From positions 4,478,501-4,542,500 of the forward strand of contig NZ_LT629758.1 in assembly GCF_900104725.1 (NCBI RefSeq): a stretch of 64,000 nucleotides of DNA, in the 5' to 3' direction. A program made the translations under genes and the position numbers. The notes below the pieces were generated by a model, which saw nothing but the letters and a program-made list of their open reading frames with translations, searched no databases and was not told where the DNA came from. Every line of letters starts with the position of its first letter. The stretch's first letter is position 1. Below, in pieces: positions 41,996-49,218 of this stretch. Source of the stretch: Actinoplanes derwentensis (GTDB lineage Bacteria > Actinomycetota > Actinomycetes > Mycobacteriales > Micromonosporaceae).

Positions 41996-42400
41996 TCAGG
42001 AGAGCAGCACCAGACCGGGAAAGCTCTCGAAGTGCCGGCGATTGAGCGTGAGCAGAGGCGCATTGTGGTAAATCGCTGTGGCGCAGATCCACAGGTCGTT
42101 GGTCTCAGTGTTCTGACCGAGTGGATGCGCTGACTGCTGGGCCTGACTCTTCAACCGTCCCCAAAGCCGGGCCAGATCGTGGTGGTAGGGAGCGACGACA
42201 TACCGCCGGATCGCCTCCTCGAGCTGATCGACGCGGCGTTGCCCCCATCCCCGCTTCGCCGCCCCGAAATGTACCTCGGCTACGGTCGTGGAGCTGATCA
42301 CCGGAATCGTGCCGACCAGTTGGGATGCCAGTGCGGTCGCCGGAGCCGTATTCCGCCAGAGGTGTGAGAACGCGTCGGTATCGACGATCACGTGCTTCAC
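41996..42400 (-). CDS. PIN-domain ribonuclease toxin (VapC-like)
   Basis: This 134-residue protein carries the acidic PIN active site: IVDTDAFSHL (first aspartate), TVAEVHFGA (glutamate) and TNDLWICATA (aspartate), plus LLTLNRRHFESFPGL at the end. PIN toxins cleave RNA, often tRNA. GTG 42400 overlaps the stop of its upstream partner (GTGA), as in toxin-antitoxin operons. The partner is far larger than a usual VapB. Base composition is slightly lower in GC than in the neighbours. Confidence 0.88.
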   Translation of the reverse strand: MKHVIVDTDAFSHLWRNTAPATALASQLVGTIPVISSTTVAEVHFGAAKRGWGQRRVDQLEEAIRRYVVAPYHHDLARLWGRLKSQAQQSAHPLGQNTETNDLWICATAIYHNAPLLTLNRRHFESFPGLVLLS

Positions 42401-43293
42401 TCGTCACCCGTCCTGGTGGACCGGACTGCGGCAAGGAACTCGTCGAAATCCTCGATCGGGGGCCCACTCAACTCGCCGGCGACGGTGACCGGCCGGATCC
42501 CCTGCTCACGTGCGAGATCGTCCAGAGAACGTGGCCGGGCGCTGTCCAGCGCTTCCAGCCGGGCAAGGTGCAGGACATGAACCGAGGTGCCGTTGGGATC
42601 GAACTCGCCCATGCCCTCGGCCATGACCATCTGGTCCATGGCGTCCAGAACAGCATCGCGAAGGTCCAAGTCGAAATCGCACAGAACGCTGCCCGCGTAA
42701 GTGTCGACACGGCACCGCAAACCAGCTGGTGAGAAGTCGCCCATATGTAACCGGCCGACAACTGTCACCGCCTGCTGGACCGATTCCGGCTGGACGGAGC
42801 GCACTGCCCTCTGCAACGCCTCGTCGAGGGTGAACAGCACCGTATCGCCCCGGCGGAACTCGATGCGTGTCACGTTGCTCATACTGATCCCACCGGTCAG
42901 GTCGCGAATCCCATTGATCACCTGAGGCGTGAAATGTGTTGGGAGGACCGTCGGGTCGCGATGAAGGCTGTTGACACCCGCCTCGAGCGCGTCCAGTGAG
43001 CTACCCAGAAGGTCGTCGAGACTGAGTTGCCCGGTCCGGGCGACCTGGAGGATGGCCGATCCCTGCCGGAATCCGACGAAGTCCAGCCGGACGGCGTCGA
43101 CGATCTCTCGGGGCCTGCGGCCAGGCCGGTTGGTGTTTCCGCTGATACTCAACGCGATCCGTTCGAGGGAAGCCTGCAAGCCTCCAGCAAGCCGGGCCAG
43201 CTCGGACAGCGGCAGGCGCCCGCCTTCGGTGGCCGGCCCGGTGGCGCGGATGATCAGGTCGGTGTCATCCGGATGATTCTCTGTCCGGCTCAT
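42397..43293 (-). CDS. Large putative antitoxin/partner of the PIN toxin
   Basis: This 298-residue protein precedes and overlaps the PIN toxin gene. The last 45 residues (RSLDDLAREQGIRPVT, then IEDFDEFLAAVRSTR) look like the acidic tail with which VapB/Phd-type antitoxins wrap PIN toxins. The first 250 residues (LPLSELARLAGGLQASLERIALSISG, VRLDFVGFRQGSAILQV, VVGRLHMGDFSPAGLRCRVDTYAGSVLCDFDLDLRD) match no DNA-binding domain I recognise. ATG 43293 has GGAGG eight bases upstream; the longer frame to 43386 lacks one. It may neutralise the toxin and sense something through the N-terminus. Confidence 0.7.
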   Translation of the reverse strand: MSRTENHPDDTDLIIRATGPATEGGRLPLSELARLAGGLQASLERIALSISGNTNRPGRRPREIVDAVRLDFVGFRQGSAILQVARTGQLSLDDLLGSSLDALEAGVNSLHRDPTVLPTHFTPQVINGIRDLTGGISMSNVTRIEFRRGDTVLFTLDEALQRAVRSVQPESVQQAVTVVGRLHMGDFSPAGLRCRVDTYAGSVLCDFDLDLRDAVLDAMDQMVMAEGMGEFDPNGTSVHVLHLARLEALDSARPRSLDDLAREQGIRPVTVAGELSGPPIEDFDEFLAAVRSTRTGDE

Positions 43294-43410
43294 CGAACTG
43301 GCCTCCGCCCCGGTTGCAAGCTGGTGAAGACCATCATGCCCTAGTCGCGTGTCGGAATACTGTCCGAAAGTGGTCTCATCCTTCACGTCGCCACCAGGAC
43401 GGCCAGGCAG

Positions 43411-44052
43411 TCAGGTGAGTAGCCAGCCGTTGTCGGTGGCCAGGCGGGCCGCTTCGGCTCGGGTTCGGGCTCCGGTCTTGCCGATCGCCGCGGACAGGTG
43501 GTTGCGGACCGTGCCGTCGGAGAGGCGCAGTTCGTGGGCGATGTCGGCGACCGTGCCGCCGGTGCGGGCGGCGCGCAGCACGTCGGTCTCCCGGTCGGTC
43601 AGTGGGGAGTCGCCGTGGGTGAGGCTCTGGGCGGCCAGGGCCGGGTCGACCACGATCAGGCCCTGGTGGACCCGGCGGACGGCGTCGGCGAGTTGCCGTG
43701 CGGGAGTGTCCTTGACGACGAAACCACCGGCGCCGGCGGCCATCGCCTGTCGGAGGTAACCGGCCCGGCCGAACGTGGTGACCATCAGCACCCGGCATCC
43801 GGGAACCGCCTCGCGCAGCAGTCGCGCGGCGGCGATGCCGTCCAGGCCGGGCATCTGCACGTCGAGCAGGGCCACGTCGGCGGCGCGGGTGCGGGCTGCT
43901 TCGACCACTTCGTCGCCGCGGCCGACTTCGGCGACCACGGTCAGGTCGGTCTCCAGGTCGAGCAGGGCGGCCATCGCGCCCCGGACGAGTGCCTGGTCGT
44001 CGGCGAGTAGCAGTCTGATCACTTGCGGGCTCCGGGAGGGTTCGGGGTTCAC
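43411..44052 (-). CDS. NarL/LuxR-type response regulator
   Basis: This 213-residue protein has a receiver domain (IRLLLADDQALVRGAM, phospho-acceptor in VALLDVQMPGLDG, conserved lysine in VVKDTP) and a C-terminal LuxR helix-turn-helix (LTDRETDVLRAARTGGTVADIAHELRLSDGTVRNHLSAAIGKTGARTRAEAARLA). GTG 44052 overlaps the kinase stop (GTGA). It is paired with that kinase and probably controls the ABC transporter genes upstream in the same operon. Confidence 0.93.
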   Translation of the reverse strand: MNPEPSRSPQVIRLLLADDQALVRGAMAALLDLETDLTVVAEVGRGDEVVEAARTRAADVALLDVQMPGLDGIAAARLLREAVPGCRVLMVTTFGRAGYLRQAMAAGAGGFVVKDTPARQLADAVRRVHQGLIVVDPALAAQSLTHGDSPLTDRETDVLRAARTGGTVADIAHELRLSDGTVRNHLSAAIGKTGARTRAEAARLATDNGWLLT

Positions 44053-45227
44053 GGGACCTCCATGCGTACCGCGAAGCCGGGTTTGCCGTGTCGCCGGCCG
44101 ACGGTGAGCCGGGCGCCCACCTCGTCGGCCCGGCGATGAAGGCCGGACAGGCCCTGCCCGAGGACGACACCGTCGGACGCGGACTGGGCCGGCCCGGGAA
44201 CGACACTGTCGAAGGCGGACAGGCCCGGCCCGGGAACGACACCGTCGGCCGTGGGCCGGATCGGCGGGAGGGCGGTGCCGTCGTCGACGATCTCGACGCT
44301 TGCCGGGGTCAGGTGGATGGTGGCGTGGCGGGCCCGGCTGTGGCGGACGATGTTGGTGACGGCTTCCCGGATCGTCCAGGCGAACAGTTCGCGGTTGCGG
44401 GTGGGCACGTCGTCGGCACTGCCGGGCAGGTCGGCGGCGACGTCGGCGGCGGCCAGGGCGGCCCGGGCGGCGGCGATCTCGCCGGGCAGGGAGACGCCGC
44501 GGACACCGAGGGCGGTGGCGCGGACGTCGGCGAGGGCGTCGCGGGCGAGGGCTTCCAGGCCGGCGAGTTCGGTGCGGGCCCGGTCGAGGTCGACGTCGAG
44601 GAGCCGCTGGGCGAGTTCGGCTTTGACGGCCACGACGGTGAGCGAGTGGCCGAGGATGTCGTGCAGGTCGGCGGCGATCCGGGTGCGTTCGCCGGCGACG
44701 GCGATCTCCCGGGTGGCGTCCTGGAGGCGGTTCTGCCGGTCGACGGCGGTCCGCAGGCCCCAGGTGGCGGCGCCGGCCAGGACGACGGCGAGCGCGGCGC
44801 CGTCGCCGTCCTGCCAGCCGGGCACCAGCCGCACGGTGGACTCGACCGCCACCGCGAGTGTCGCGACCACCGCCAGGCCTTCCCGCTGGGGCAGGCCGAT
44901 CATCGCGGTCGCAGCGATGTAGACGGCACACGGCAGGGCGTGTGATCCAGCGGCCGGCACCTGCAGCAGCGCCAGGCCGAGCATGATCACCAGGCCGAGC
45001 CGGACCGGAAGCCCGATCCGGGACGCCGCCGCCCGGCCCTGCCGGATCTCCCGTAGCGAGCCGGTGAGCAGCACGTAGACGATGACGAAGAGGGTGATCG
45101 CGACGAGGCCGGTGTCGCGCCACCCGCCGCCCGGGTGGTCGAGCAGGGCCCGGACGGTCCCGGTGAGGTAGAACAGCCACATCGCGGCGAAGATCCAGCC
45201 GTGCCTGAACGATGCGGGCGAAGCCAT
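44049..45227 (-). CDS. Membrane sensor histidine kinase (HisKA_3 type)
   Basis: This 392-residue kinase has about five membrane helices in the first 160 residues and a short linker. The HisKA_3 phospho-acceptor is in AGERTRIAADLHDILGHSLTVV. The ATPase domain has an N-box in REAVTNIVRHSRARHA and a G-box in GQGLSGLHRR. Between these, three 12-residue units repeat (44145-44252). ATG 45227 is 20 bases after the permease stop. It is the DesK-like partner of the regulator at 43411. Confidence 0.9.
   Translation of the reverse strand: MASPASFRHGWIFAAMWLFYLTGTVRALLDHPGGGWRDTGLVAITLFVIVYVLLTGSLREIRQGRAAASRIGLPVRLGLVIMLGLALLQVPAAGSHALPCAVYIAATAMIGLPQREGLAVVATLAVAVESTVRLVPGWQDGDGAALAVVLAGAATWGLRTAVDRQNRLQDATREIAVAGERTRIAADLHDILGHSLTVVAVKAELAQRLLDVDLDRARTELAGLEALARDALADVRATALGVRGVSLPGEIAAARAALAAADVAADLPGSADDVPTRNRELFAWTIREAVTNIVRHSRARHATIHLTPASVEIVDDGTALPPIRPTADGVVPGPGLSAFDSVVPGPAQSASDGVVLGQGLSGLHRRADEVGARLTVGRRHGKPGFAVRMEVP
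44145..44252 (-). repeat. Three 36-nt tandem units in the kinase ATPase domain
   Basis: Units 44145-44180, 44181-44216 and 44217-44252 encode variants of DGVVPGPGLSAF. The pattern duplicates the native G-box GQGLSG and inserts 24 extra residues just before it, in frame. Confidence 0.85.
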
Positions 45228-45247
45228 GGAAGGCACGTTACCGGTGG

Positions 45248-45997
45248 TCAGACGCGGGCGGTGTCGCGGCGGAAGCGCCACATGGCGCCTGCGGCGAACA
45301 ACCCGGTCCAGGCGACCACGCTCACCAGGGCGAGCCAGATGTCACCGTCGTGGGTGAGGGGGTAGCGGGCGAGTTCGCCGACACCGTACACCGGGGTGAA
45401 CTTGGCGATCGTGGCGAAGGTGCTGCCGAGCTGGTCGGCGGGGACGAACAGGCCGCCGGCGAAGGAGAGCACGGCCAGCACCGGACCGAGGATCTGCATG
45501 ACGTTCTCACTGGGCAGCAGGTAGCCCATGAACAGGCCGAATGCGGCGAAGACCAGCGAGCACAACCAGGCCAGCAGGGCACAGGCGAGCCAGGCGCCGA
45601 TCGGGATCTCGGCGCCGGAGAACGCGCCGACCAGGTTCACCGCGAGCACCGCGACCGCGCCGACGATCATCGCGACGATGATCTTCATGGCGATGTACGC
45701 CGCCGGGGTCAGCGGGGTCAGCCGCAGCTGCCTGCTCCATCCGGCGGCCCGCTCGATGGACACCATCGCCCCACCGGAGGTGGCCGCCAGCATCGCGCCG
45801 TAGACGGCCATGCTGACCAGGATGTATCCGGTGACGTTGCCGTCGCCGACACGCTCGGTGCGGTATTCCGGGCTGGATCCGAAGAGCAGGAAGAACGCCG
45901 CGGGCATGATCAGGGTGAAGATGACGGTGCGTTTGTTGCGGGTCAACCGGCGGATCTCCAGGCCGATCACGCCGATGGGCAGGGCTCGGGTGGTCAT
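45248..45997 (-). CDS. ABC-2 type transporter permease
   Basis: This 249-residue integral membrane protein has six hydrophobic segments: VIFTLIMPAAFFLLF, GYILVSMAVYGAMLA, a cytosolic SIERAAGWSRQLRLTPLTPAAYIAMKII coupling loop, IIVAMIVGAVAVLAVNLVGAF, LACALLAWLCSLVFAAFGLFMG and the C-terminal pair. It starts inside the ATPase stop (ATGA) and would form an exporter with it. The adjacent two-component genes fit a stress- or antibiotic-responsive pump. Confidence 0.9.
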   Translation of the reverse strand: MTTRALPIGVIGLEIRRLTRNKRTVIFTLIMPAAFFLLFGSSPEYRTERVGDGNVTGYILVSMAVYGAMLAATSGGAMVSIERAAGWSRQLRLTPLTPAAYIAMKIIVAMIVGAVAVLAVNLVGAFSGAEIPIGAWLACALLAWLCSLVFAAFGLFMGYLLPSENVMQILGPVLAVLSFAGGLFVPADQLGSTFATIAKFTPVYGVGELARYPLTHDGDIWLALVSVVAWTGLFAAGAMWRFRRDTARV

Positions 45998-46908
45998 GCT
46001 GCGTCCTCCGCGGTCAGGGTGAGGAAGGCGTCTTCCAGGTTCCGGGAGGTGATCTCGAGATCCCGGGCTTCGGTACGGGTGAGCAGGTGACGGGCGATCG
46101 CGTCGGAGTCACGCCCGTGCAGGTGGACGGTGTCGCCGCGGACTTCGGACGACTCGACGCCGGGGATCCGGGACCAGTCGGTCAGGCCGGCGCCGGGCAG
46201 GGTGGCCCGGACGGTGCGCCCGGCAGCGAGTGCCTTCACCTCGGCGGCGGTGCCGTCGGCGACGATCCGGCCGCGGCGCACCAGGACGATCCGGTCAGCG
46301 TAGGCGTCGGCCTCTTCGAGGTAGTGGGTGGCGAAGATGACGGTGCGGCCCCCGGCGGCGTCCTCGCGGATGGCGTCCCAGAAGTCGCGCCGCCCGCCGA
46401 CGTCCATGCCGGTCGTCGGTTCGTCGAGGATGAGCAGGTCGGGATCGGGCAGCAGGGCCATCGCGAACCGGAGCCGCTGTTGCTGGCCGCCCGAGCACTT
46501 GCCGACGAGCCGGTCCCCGATGTCGGCGATCCCGGCCCGTTGCAGGGCCGCGGTGACCGCCGTCCGGGGTTTGCCGAAGAGCAGCGCGGTGAGCCGGGCG
46601 GTCTCCTCGACGGTGTAGTCCTTGAGGAGTCCGCCGGTCTGCATGACCGCGGAGATCCGGCCTTGGGCGACCGCCTCGCGCGGTGGCAGGCCGTGGATCC
46701 GGACCGTTCCGGAGTCCGGTCGGGTGAGCCCGAGCAGCATGTCCACGGTGGTGGTCTTGCCGGCGCCGTTCGGGCCGAGCAGGGCGACCACCTCGCCGGG
46801 GCGGATGTGCAGGTCGATGGAGTCGACGGCGGTGACCGTGCCGTATCGCTTGATCACACCGGCGAGTCGCACGGCGGCCGTGGTCTCGCTTGAAGCCGTG
46901 AGCGTCAT
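45994..46908 (-). CDS. ABC transporter ATP-binding protein
   Basis: This 304-residue ATPase has Walker A LLGPNGAGKTTTVDML, Q-loop VMQTGGL, signature CSGGQQQR, Walker B LLILDEPTTGMD and H-loop FATHYLEE, all intact. The C-terminal 80 residues form the extra domain typical of drug- or peptide-export ATPases. It leads the four-gene operon ATPase, permease, kinase, regulator. Substrate unknown. Confidence 0.93.
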   Translation of the reverse strand: MTLTASSETTAAVRLAGVIKRYGTVTAVDSIDLHIRPGEVVALLGPNGAGKTTTVDMLLGLTRPDSGTVRIHGLPPREAVAQGRISAVMQTGGLLKDYTVEETARLTALLFGKPRTAVTAALQRAGIADIGDRLVGKCSGGQQQRLRFAMALLPDPDLLILDEPTTGMDVGGRRDFWDAIREDAAGGRTVIFATHYLEEADAYADRIVLVRRGRIVADGTAAEVKALAAGRTVRATLPGAGLTDWSRIPGVESSEVRGDTVHLHGRDSDAIARHLLTRTEARDLEITSRNLEDAFLTLTAEDAA

Positions 46909-46954
46909 GGATCGATCCTGACCGCCGACGGGCGTGCCGCCATCGATCTTTCGT

Positions 46955-46992
46955 CATGGTCCGCCCATGACATCCGTCATGGGCGGACCATG
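46955..46992. terminator. 17-bp perfect hairpin upstream of the ABC operon
   Basis: Arms 46955-46971 and 46976-46992 are exact reverse complements (core CATGGTCCGCCCATGAC) with a 4-base loop. It lies 28 bases past the stop of the small membrane protein gene, so it probably ends that transcript. It is also 47 bases before the ABC ATPase start, so it could act as a regulator site. Confidence 0.6.
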
Positions 46993-47019
46993 GACGCGAA
47001 CGAGCCCGGTTACCGAGGG

Positions 47020-47283
47020 TCAGCCTTCGTAGCGGGGCACCACGAGCGGGTGCCGCTCCTCGTCACGCGCGGCGATACCGGCCATCGACCGCATGTACTG
47101 GCTACGGGTGATCTCGCCGTCCATGAGCTGAGCACAGAGCACGCCTTCGAGACTCTCCGGGGCGAACAGGGCTTCCGGAACGGTCAGCGGCTCCGACTCA
47201 GCGGACACGTCCGCCCGCACCCCGCGCACCGCGAGCACGCAGGCGGCGGCCAGAACCAGGATGAGAAGGGACAGGATCAGCAT
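47020..47283 (-). CDS. Small membrane protein with SHOCT-like tail
   Basis: This 87-residue protein has one N-terminal helix (LILSLLILVLAAACVLAV) and a C-terminal helix pair, SLEGVLCAQLMDGEITRSQYMRSMAGIAARDE, resembling the SHOCT oligomerisation motif. ATG 47283 has AAGG eight bases upstream and is preferred over GTG 47289. Function unknown. It is divergent from the cellulose-synthase-like gene. Confidence 0.72.
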   Translation of the reverse strand: MLILSLLILVLAAACVLAVRGVRADVSAESEPLTVPEALFAPESLEGVLCAQLMDGEITRSQYMRSMAGIAARDEERHPLVVPRYEG

Positions 47284-47472
47284 CGCCACCGCCTTGTCGG
47301 ATCACCGGCGGGGCGCTCATGCCCCACCTGACAGAGAGAACGGAATTCGGGGCGTGTCGGTTCGAAGAATTTTGTTACTGACCGCTACGAACTTTCGCCG
47401 GCGATCATGCGGCCACGCTGAGACACGACACGAACGGCGTACGCGGTATGCCCGAAATTTACTAATTCCGGC

Positions 47473-47484
47473 TATCTTGCCTCC
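47473..47484 (+). promoter_or_regulatory. -10 box of the leaderless cslA transcript
   Basis: TATCTT at 47473-47478 stands six bases before GTG 47485. The upstream region is unusually AT-rich for this window (GAAATTTACTAATT). No ribosome site is present. Confidence 0.5.
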
Positions 47485-49218
47485 GTGACCGGAAAGAGTG
47501 TTGTATCCAGTCTGCCGGATTATGCAGGTTTCAGTCTCCTCGCCGGCGATCCCGAACCAGCCCCCGAAGGCGACTACCGAGTCCGATTGAAGCCGTTGTC
47601 CGGGCGCAGTCCCATCCGGTCGACGTTGATCGCGGTGTTCGCGTTCGCTTTCGAGAGCACCTTCTTCGGCTGGCTCATCGACAAGGTCGAACTGCCCGAC
47701 CGCCGGATGGAGTTCGTACTCTTCGCGGTGACCGTGTTCATGATCGCCGCGACCGCGCTGATCGAACTGTTCCGGCTGGTGAACGTCGTGACGCTGTGCC
47801 TGGCGACGTTACGTGCCCGGGACCCGGTGCCGGTGCCGCCGGACGGCCGGCTGCGCGTCGCCTTCCTCACCACGATCGTCCCCGGCAAGGAACCGGTCGA
47901 GATGGTGGAACGGACGCTGCGAGCCGCCGCCCGGATCAGGCATCCGGGGCGCTATCACGTCTGGCTGCTCGACGAGGGCGACGATCCCGAGGTCCGCGAG
48001 ATGTGCGAACGGACCGGAACCCACCACTTCAGCCGCCGGGGGGTGGCCGACTGGAACACCCTGGCCGGCCCCTTCAAGGCCAAGACCAAGCACGGCAACT
48101 ACAACTCCTGGATGGATCGGCACGGCGGCGAGTACGACGTCTTCGTCTCGGTCGACCCGGACCATGTCCCGCTGGAGAACTTCTGCGAACGGCTCCTCGG
48201 ATACTTCCGCGACCCGGACGTGGCGTTCGTGATCGGACCGCAGATCTACGGCAACTACGACAACGTCATCACCAGATGGGCTGAGTCGCAGCAGTATCTG
48301 TTCCATTCGCTACTGCAGCGAGCCGGTAACAAGCTCGGCATCCCGATGCTGGTCGGCACCAACAACGCGGTCCGGATCGCGGCGCTGCGCCAGATCGGTG
48401 GCCTGCAGGACTCGATCACCGAGGACATGGCCACCAGCCTGGCGCAGCACAGCGCCCGCAACCCGGCGACCCGGCGCCGCTGGAAGTCGGTCTACACCCC
48501 GGACGTGCTCGCCGTCGGTGAGGGCCCGTCCTCCTGGACCGACTATTTCAGCCAGCAGCACCGCTGGTCACGCGGCACCGACGAGGTGTTCGTCGCCGGT
48601 TTCCTGCGGATGATCCCGCGCCTCGGGGCGCGCCGGACCCTGCACTACCTGCTGCTGATGGCGTACTACCCGCTGACCGCGCTGGCCTGGCTGCTGGGCG
48701 CGGCCACCGCCACCTTCCACGTGGCGCTCGGCGTCAAGGGTGTGCAGGTGCCGCAGCAGGTGTGGCTGATGCTCTACGTGGACGCGGCGCTGTTCCAGGT
48801 CGGCCTCTACATCTGGAACCGGCGGCACAACATCAGCCCGCACGAGCGGGCCGGGTCGTCGGGACTCACCGGCATGCTGTTGTCCACGTTGTGCGCCCCG
48901 ATCTACGTGACCTCGTTCCTGCAGGCGGTGCTGCGCCGGCAGGGCGGGTTCGTGGTCACCCCCAAGGGCGACTCGGCCAGCCCGGACCGGCTGCTCACCT
49001 TCCGTACCCATCTGCGGTGGGCCCTGTTCTTCGCCGTCCTGCTGGCGCTGGGCGCGGTGACCGGTCACGCGCACGGCTTCATGTGGCTGTGGCCGTCGCT
49101 GAACCTCGCCCTGTGTCTGACTCCCCCGGCGATCTGGGCGCTGCAGTCGCTCGGCCGCGCCACTCCCCCGAAAGCTGAGAAGGAAGAGGAACCACAGATG
49201 ATCGAGATGGTCACATGA
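47485..49218 (+). CDS. cslA: Cellulose-synthase-like glycosyltransferase (GT2)
   Basis: This 577-residue membrane enzyme polymerises a beta-glucan from nucleotide sugar. It has two helices near 47-105 and a GT2 domain with LLDEGDD (163-167), VSVDPDH (DxD 224-226), ITED (311-314) and QQHRW (357-361), the full processive-synthase set. At least four C-terminal helices follow. No PilZ domain is attached. Together with the overlapping GlxA-like gene this matches the CslA/GlxA system known from Streptomyces hyphal tips. It starts at GTG 47485 behind a -10 box. Confidence 0.93.
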   Translation: MTGKSVVSSLPDYAGFSLLAGDPEPAPEGDYRVRLKPLSGRSPIRSTLIAVFAFAFESTFFGWLIDKVELPDRRMEFVLFAVTVFMIAATALIELFRLVNVVTLCLATLRARDPVPVPPDGRLRVAFLTTIVPGKEPVEMVERTLRAAARIRHPGRYHVWLLDEGDDPEVREMCERTGTHHFSRRGVADWNTLAGPFKAKTKHGNYNSWMDRHGGEYDVFVSVDPDHVPLENFCERLLGYFRDPDVAFVIGPQIYGNYDNVITRWAESQQYLFHSLLQRAGNKLGIPMLVGTNNAVRIAALRQIGGLQDSITEDMATSLAQHSARNPATRRRWKSVYTPDVLAVGEGPSSWTDYFSQQHRWSRGTDEVFVAGFLRMIPRLGARRTLHYLLLMAYYPLTALAWLLGAATATFHVALGVKGVQVPQQVWLMLYVDAALFQVGLYIWNRRHNISPHERAGSSGLTGMLLSTLCAPIYVTSFLQAVLRRQGGFVVTPKGDSASPDRLLTFRTHLRWALFFAVLLALGAVTGHAHGFMWLWPSLNLALCLTPPAIWALQSLGRATPPKAEKEEEPQMIEMVT

